Of a stretch of 64,000 nucleotides of DNA, positions 59,791 through 64,000 are shown piece after piece. The DNA is from Paracoccus sp. S-4012 (GTDB lineage Bacteria; Pseudomonadota; Alphaproteobacteria; Rhodobacterales; Rhodobacteraceae), in NCBI RefSeq assembly GCF_009674885.1, contig NZ_WKKA01000001.1:310001-374000 (forward strand), written 5' to 3'. The translations under genes and the position numbers were made by a program. How positions within the stretch are numbered: the first letter of the stretch is position 1; every line of letters begins with the position of its first letter. Below the pieces are notes generated by a model. That model did not search any database and was not told the DNA's origin. It saw only the letters and a program-made list of their open reading frames with translations.

Positions 59791-60615
59791 TCACCTGATA
59801 AGCCGGGGCCGGAAGCGCAGGCGCGTGGCGGAACCCGGAAGATGCCGGTTCAACCGGCGGTTCGCCACCCCGAAGAGCGCGGTGAGCGCCAGTGTCGCGA
59901 GGATGAAATAGGCCGCGACCAGGGGGTAGGCGACGAAGGGGTTGAAGGTCTTGCCGACGATGTAGCTGGCGTAATAGAGCGCGTCGCCCGACTGCCGGAA
60001 GGCCGGGAAGCTGGAGAAGAAGACCAGCGTCGTGGCGTGAAAGAGGAAGATCGCCTCGTTGGTGTAGGCGGGCCAGGCGAGGCGCATGGCGGTCGGCCAG
60101 ACGATGCGGCGAAAGCGCGCCCAGCCGGCGAGGCCGTAGGCGTCGGCCGCCTCGACCTCGCCCTTTGGCACCTGCATCAGCGCGCCGTGGAAGATCTGCG
60201 CCGAATAGGCCGCGGTGTTCAGCGTCAGCACGATCAGCGCCCCGAGCCAGGCCTTGCTCAACGTGGAGGTCGGCAGGGTGAAGGCTCCGAGGTCGATCCC
60301 GTCGCGCGGCAGCAGCACCACGGCCGAGTAGAACAGGAAGAACTGGATGAAGAGAGGCGAGCCGCGGAAGAGGAAGATGAACCCCTCCGCCGGGCGGCGC
60401 AGCAAGGCGCGCGGCGAGGTCTTGGCGAGGGCGAGTCCGGTCGCCAGAACGAAGCCCGCGGCGAGCGAGAGGGCGGCGAAATAGACGTTCCAGATCAGAC
60501 CCGAGCCGATCAGCACCACCTGCTCGCAGAGGGTGAAGTCGGTCGTCGGCAGCCGCCGCTCGCCGATGCCGATGGCGCGGAGGCCGTAGTCCTGCAGCGT
60601 CTGCGCGCAACTCAT
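59791..60615 (-). CDS. Polar amino-acid ABC permease (HisM-like)
   Basis: A 274-residue permease. AALSLAAGFVLATGLALAK, GFIFLFRGSPLFIQFFLFYSAV (the typical RGTPLLVQ loop) and KGEVEAADAYGLAGWARFRRIVWPTAMRLAWPAYTNEAIFLF (coupling loop) are clear. The start ATG 60615 overlaps the first permease stop as ATGA. The very basic C-terminus (SATRLRFRPRLIR) precedes the GS-like gene. Confidence 0.93.
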   Translation of the reverse strand: MSCAQTLQDYGLRAIGIGERRLPTTDFTLCEQVVLIGSGLIWNVYFAALSLAAGFVLATGLALAKTSPRALLRRPAEGFIFLFRGSPLFIQFFLFYSAVVLLPRDGIDLGAFTLPTSTLSKAWLGALIVLTLNTAAYSAQIFHGALMQVPKGEVEAADAYGLAGWARFRRIVWPTAMRLAWPAYTNEAIFLFHATTLVFFSSFPAFRQSGDALYYASYIVGKTFNPFVAYPLVAAYFILATLALTALFGVANRRLNRHLPGSATRLRFRPRLIR

Positions 60616-61487
60616 GCCCAGGCCCCCTGCGCGGCGCCGGCGACGGTCGCCTGTCCGCGGGCGAAGCGGCGGCTCAGGCGGGTGATCACCCGCTCGGAGA
60701 TCGCGGTCATGGCGAGGTAGAAGCAGAGGATCACAAGGAAATACCACAGCCGCCAGTCGCCATGCGGATAGGCATAGGTCGAGGTCTTGGAGCCGCCGAG
60801 CTCGCGCGCCCAGTAGACGATGTCCTCGATCCCCAGCAGGAACAGCAGCGGCGTCGCCTTGATGAGGATCATCCACAGGTTCGAGAGGCCCGGCAGCGCG
60901 AAGGTCCACATCTGCGGGATCAGGACGCGCCGGTTCACCTGGCCGGGCGTCATGCCATAGGCCTCGGCCGCCTCCAGCTGGCCGTGCGGCACCGCGCGCA
61001 TGGCGCCGTAGAGGACATTCGCCGCGAAAGCGCCGAAGACGATCGCGAAGGCGAGGACCGCGAGGCCGAAGGCGTAGATGTCATGCACCCAGGGCGCAGC
61101 GGTCGACTGCGGCAGCTTGGCCGCGGCGCAGACGACGAACTCGTTGCCCTGCCGCACCGGGACCGAAGGATCGCAGAGCGCGCGCGAGCGCAGCCATTCG
61201 AGGCCCTGGTCCACCGCGATCGGAACGAACAGGAAGAACACGATGTCGGGGATGCCCCGCACCATCAGCGTGTAGAGCTTGCCGATCCAAGCCAGCGGCG
61301 CGATATGCGAGCGCGCCGCCATCGCCGCCGCGAAGCCGAAGGCGAGCGCGACGGGGGCCGTGATCGCCAGCAGCAGCAACACCGTGCCGAAGCTGGCGTA
61401 GAAGCTCAGATGCGTGCCGGTCGTGAGGTAGCAAGCCAGCCACGGCAGGCGCTCGAGCGTCGAGGGGTCGGAGCAGAACTCGAACAT
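60612..61487 (-). CDS. Polar amino-acid ABC permease (HisQ-like)
   Basis: A 291-residue permease with KLYTLMVRGIPDIVFFLFVPIAV, an unusual insert containing cysteines (RSRALCDPSVPVRQGNEFVVCAAAKLPQS), and the coupling loop HGQLEAAEAYGMTPGQVNRRVLIPQMW. ATG 61487 is used; a GTG at 61523 adds 12 residues and neither has a strong ribosome site. It is 48 bp after the binding-protein gene. Confidence 0.92.
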   Translation of the reverse strand: MFEFCSDPSTLERLPWLACYLTTGTHLSFYASFGTVLLLLAITAPVALAFGFAAAMAARSHIAPLAWIGKLYTLMVRGIPDIVFFLFVPIAVDQGLEWLRSRALCDPSVPVRQGNEFVVCAAAKLPQSTAAPWVHDIYAFGLAVLAFAIVFGAFAANVLYGAMRAVPHGQLEAAEAYGMTPGQVNRRVLIPQMWTFALPGLSNLWMILIKATPLLFLLGIEDIVYWARELGGSKTSTYAYPHGDWRLWYFLVILCFYLAMTAISERVITRLSRRFARGQATVAGAAQGAWA

Positions 61488-61535
61488 CGGGCGGTCCGCG
61501 CCCGGCGCATGCGCGCCCGGCACGGCCGGGACCGG

Positions 61536-62255
61536 TCAGAAGATCAGCGCTTCCTCGCCAAACCACTTGCGGATCAGCTCGTTCAGGCTGCCATCGGCCT
61601 TCATCGCCTCGATGACCGCATCCACCTTGGCCTTCAGCTCGGTGTCGGAGGGGCGCAGGCCCATGCCGATGCCCTCGTCGAGCGCGATGGTGTCGCCCAC
61701 GAAGACCAGCTCGCCGCCGCTCTCGGTCACGAAAGGCGCGAGGAAGTCGCGGTCGGCAAAGACCGCGTCGGCCTCGCCGTTGCGGACCGCGGCGATGGTC
61801 TCCTCGCCGGTGGCGAACTCGATCACGTCACCCGTCTCGGCGACGTGGCTGGCCTGAATGGTGCCGGTCTGGGCCGCGATCACGCCGCCTTCGAGGTCGG
61901 CGTCCTCCGACAGCGCGGCATAGGCCGAGAGCGCGGGCGGCAGGTAGGGCTCGCTGAACTGGATCGACTTGCGCCGTTCCTCGTTGATGCTCATGCCGGC
62001 CATGAAGGCGTCGTAGTTCCCGGACAGCAGGTTCGGGATCATCGTGTCCCAGTCGTTCTTGACCCAGGTGCATTCCAGTTCGGCGCGGGCGCAGATCTCG
62101 TCGCCGAGGTCCTTCTCGTAGCCGTCGATCTCGCCCTTGTCGTTGATGAAGTTGTAGGGAGGGTAGGCGCCCTCGGTGCCGATCCGCACCGTCTGTCCGG
62201 CACTCATGCCGGCGCTGAGGGCGACGGCCAGGGCGGCAAGCATCAGGTTCTTCAT
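61536..62255 (-). CDS. Polar amino-acid substrate-binding protein (HisJ-like)
   Basis: A 239-residue periplasmic receptor. A signal peptide (MKNLMLAALAVALSAGMSAGQ) precedes VRIGTEGAYPPYNFINDKGEIDGYEKDLGDEIC. DWDTMIPNLLSGNYDAFMAGMSINEERRKSI resembles lysine/arginine/ornithine, histidine or octopine binders. Two cysteines (EICARAELEC) match the HisJ disulphide. The ligand is probably a basic amino acid or amine. GGGAGAAAACG precedes ATG 62255. Confidence 0.93.
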   Translation of the reverse strand: MKNLMLAALAVALSAGMSAGQTVRIGTEGAYPPYNFINDKGEIDGYEKDLGDEICARAELECTWVKNDWDTMIPNLLSGNYDAFMAGMSINEERRKSIQFSEPYLPPALSAYAALSEDADLEGGVIAAQTGTIQASHVAETGDVIEFATGEETIAAVRNGEADAVFADRDFLAPFVTESGGELVFVGDTIALDEGIGMGLRPSDTELKAKVDAVIEAMKADGSLNELIRKWFGEEALIF

Positions 62256-62277
62256 TCTTCGTTTTCTCCCGTTGGAT

Positions 62278-63093
62278 TCAATGCACCCTGCTGGCGCTCA
62301 GGAACTGGCGCAGGCGGTCGCTGCGTGGCTCGCGGAACAATCGGGCGGGCGGCCCGGCCTCCTCGATGCCGCCTTGGTGCAGGAAGACGACGTGGTCGGA
62401 CACGTCCTCCGCCAGCCGCATGTCGTGGGTGACGAGGATCATGGTGCGGTGCTCGGCGGCGAGGTCCTTGATGACCCGCACGACTTCGTTCTGAAGCTCG
62501 GGGTCGAGCGCGCTCGTCGGCTCGTCGAACAGGAGCGCCCGCGGCTCCATGCACAGCGCGCGGGCGATCGCGGCGCGCTGCTGCTGGCCGCCCGAGAGCT
62601 GCGCCGGCCAGACGTCGGCCTTGTCGCCGATCCCGACCTTGTCGAGCAGACGCCGGGCGCGATCCTCGACCTCGGGTCTGGGCTGGCGCAGCACCGTCAG
62701 CGGCGCCTCCATGACGTTCTGCAAGACGGTCATGTGGGCCCACAGGTTGAACTGCTGGAACACCATCGCGAGATTCGTGCGGATGCGCGTCACCTGCGCG
62801 CGGTCGGCGGGCAGGCGGTCATGGCCCTCGCCGCGCCACAGGACCGGCTCGCCCTCGAAGAGGATTTCGCCCGACTGCGAGGGTTCGAGCAGGTTGAGGC
62901 AGCGCAGCAGCGTGGACTTGCCCGAGCCGGAGGAGCCGATGAGGCTGACCACATGCCCGCGCGGCGCCGCAAGGCTGACCCCGCGGATGACCTCCAGGGG
63001 GCCATAGGCCTTGTGCAGGTCGCGCACCTCGATCACCGGCGTTGCGGCGGCGGTGGCGGTGGCGGCGCTTGCGGGGGAGGGATCGGGCGTCAT
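62278..63093 (-). CDS. Polar amino-acid ABC ATPase (HisP-like)
   Basis: A 271-residue ATPase: Walker [51 protein letters not shown] and LLFDEPTSALDPELQNEVVRVI. An Ala/Thr-rich N-terminal lead precedes VIEVRDLHKAYGP. ATG 63093 is the best in-frame start; longer upstream frames are Arg/Gly-rich. It begins the operon ATPase, receptor, HisQ, HisM, GS-like. Confidence 0.94.
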   Translation of the reverse strand: MTPDPSPASAATATAAATPVIEVRDLHKAYGPLEVIRGVSLAAPRGHVVSLIGSSGSGKSTLLRCLNLLEPSQSGEILFEGEPVLWRGEGHDRLPADRAQVTRIRTNLAMVFQQFNLWAHMTVLQNVMEAPLTVLRQPRPEVEDRARRLLDKVGIGDKADVWPAQLSGGQQQRAAIARALCMEPRALLFDEPTSALDPELQNEVVRVIKDLAAEHRTMILVTHDMRLAEDVSDHVVFLHQGGIEEAGPPARLFREPRSDRLRQFLSASRVH

Positions 63094-63167
63094 GGCCGCG
63101 TCATCTGGCGGGATTCGCAGCGCGATTGCAACGGGTTTGGCCGCTGCGGGACAGGCGTGCCGTGCCG

Positions 63168-63623
63168 TCAGGCCTCGTCCTGCCGGGCCAGCACCGCCTG
63201 CCGCGCGAGGTTCGAATCGCGGTCGTTGACGCCGATCAACCCTGCCGCGAGGCGGACCATCGCCTCCTCCTCGGCATGGCGGTGGCCGTCGGAATAGACC
63301 ACCTCCCACATCGAGGCGATGATCTCGATGCGCTCCTCGAGCGGCACGAACTCCTTGATGCGCCGGGTCAGCCGCACGGTGTCCGGGGCCTCGGCCTCGA
63401 TCATCTCGGCCGCGGCGCGGCGGTCGGCGGCCTCGACGGAATCAAAGCCGCCCCGGCGGGCGAGGATTTCGTCGATCAGCGCCCGTTCGAGCCGGGTGTA
63501 ATGGTCATCCGACCGGGCAACCCGGACGAGCAGGGCGGCGATCGCCAGGTCGGCGTCACCGGGGCTGAGCGCGGCGGCGTCGGCGTCGTCACTCAGCAGG
63601 CGCGAGAGCAGGTTGCGGAACAT
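63168..63623 (-). CDS. TerB-family protein
   Basis: A 151-residue all-helical protein related to TerB/DjlA-type domains of unknown biochemical role. It starts MFRNLLSRLLSDDADAAALSPGDADLAIAALLVRVARSDDHYTRLERALID. SMWEVVYSDGHRHAEEEAMVRLAAGLIGV contains the family's acidic DG...E metal-like segment. No tellurite genes flank it. ATG 63623 is chosen over 63668. Confidence 0.85.
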   Translation of the reverse strand: MFRNLLSRLLSDDADAAALSPGDADLAIAALLVRVARSDDHYTRLERALIDEILARRGGFDSVEAADRRAAAEMIEAEAPDTVRLTRRIKEFVPLEERIEIIASMWEVVYSDGHRHAEEEAMVRLAAGLIGVNDRDSNLARQAVLARQDEA

Positions 63624-63683
63624 GCGGGCAGGATATTCCTTTCCGGGGGCGGCACAAGCTCCTAACATTGTTATGATCTGCCT

Positions 63684-63980
63684 CTATCCCTCGGCTACGC
63701 CCTCCACGATCACGAGGTCGATGACCGACGCCCCCTCCCGCATCGCCATCGCCTCGCGGTATTCGGCGGAGGCGTAGCAGTCGCGCGCCGCCTGCAGGGA
63801 CGGGAACTCCAGCACCACGGTGCGCGCGTGTGTCTGCCCCTCCACCACCTCCTGCGGCCCGCCGCGCACGAGGAAGCGGCCGCCGTATTTCGCGAAGGCG
63901 GCGCCGTTCGCGGCGCGGTAGGCCTCGTAGGCTTCGGGGTCGGTGATGGTCGTGAGCCCGACCCAGTATCCCTTGGGCAT
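63684..63980 (-). CDS. DUF1330 protein
   Basis: A 98-residue ferredoxin-like-fold (dimeric alpha/beta barrel) protein of the DUF1330 family. It starts MPKGYWVGLTTITDPEAYEAYRAANG and contains FLVRGGPQEVVEG, VVLEFPSLQAARDCYASAEY and VIDLVIVEGV. GGAGGACCAGGA precedes ATG 63980. No enzymatic role is known. It is next to the terB-like gene, about 60 bp upstream on the same strand. Confidence 0.92.
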   Translation of the reverse strand: MPKGYWVGLTTITDPEAYEAYRAANGAAFAKYGGRFLVRGGPQEVVEGQTHARTVVLEFPSLQAARDCYASAEYREAMAMREGASVIDLVIVEGVAEG

Positions 63981-64000
63981 TCCTGGTCCTCCAGTCAGAA

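Overview
The window is a GC-rich (about 70% by eye) stretch of alphaproteobacterial chromosome, most likely from the Rhodobacterales (Rhodobacteraceae/Paracoccaceae). The support is the gene order: ybgC-tolQRAB-pal-cpoB-tilS-ftsH; ctaC-ctaB-small ORF-ctaG-ctaE-surf1-thrC-M16 peptidase; and cytochrome c550 next to ctaD. All of these are familiar from Paracoccus and Rhodobacter relatives. Genes are tightly packed, with many ATGA and TGATG stop/start overlaps. I see no prophage, insertion sequence, CRISPR array or obvious pseudogene.

Layout. 1-3.8 kb (minus): end-truncated pgsA, a TetA-like MFS exporter, uvrC. 4-5.8 kb (minus): S49 peptidase, a 37-residue membrane peptide and an SDR reductase, all coupled. 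5.8-9.9 kb: a membrane protein and gshA on plus; free-Met-R-sulfoxide reductase, RluA and cupin on minus; a Thr-rich membrane protein. 10-12.4 kb: mobA diverging from DUF2478-tusA; an exported hydratase-like protein. 12.4-14.4 kb: an imuB with no imuA or dnaE2 beside it. 14.4-24.5 kb (minus): ftsH, tilS and the whole Tol-Pal cluster. 24.7-33.4 kb (minus): 3-oxoacid CoA-transferase, gamma-glutamyltransferase, topA, dprA, tldD. 33.5-42.5 kb (plus): cytochrome aa3 oxidase and assembly genes, thrC, M16 peptidase, GNAT, FAD dehydrogenase. 42.4-46.2 kb (minus): DUF2244, ctaD, cytochrome c550, lipB. A tRNA-Leu(GAG) follows. 46.7-52 kb (plus): a branched-chain-type ABC transporter with a PPOX flavoprotein. 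52-58.1 kb (plus): pstSCAB-phoU-phoB behind a Pho-box array. 58.4-63.1 kb (minus): a polar amino-acid ABC transporter with a glutamine-synthetase-like enzyme. The end holds terB-like and DUF1330 genes.

Most of the sequence is core housekeeping: envelope integrity, aerobic respiration, phosphate starvation response, DNA repair and uptake, cofactor synthesis. The less routine items are two families of interspersed hairpin repeats (one copy abuts a start codon), the orphan imuB, tiny coupled membrane proteins, a PPOX flavoprotein behind a Liv-type transporter, a GS-like enzyme in an amino-acid transporter operon, and a 350-bp lower-GC gap with a perfect 17-bp palindrome. I did not find a clear new multi-gene system and do not claim one.
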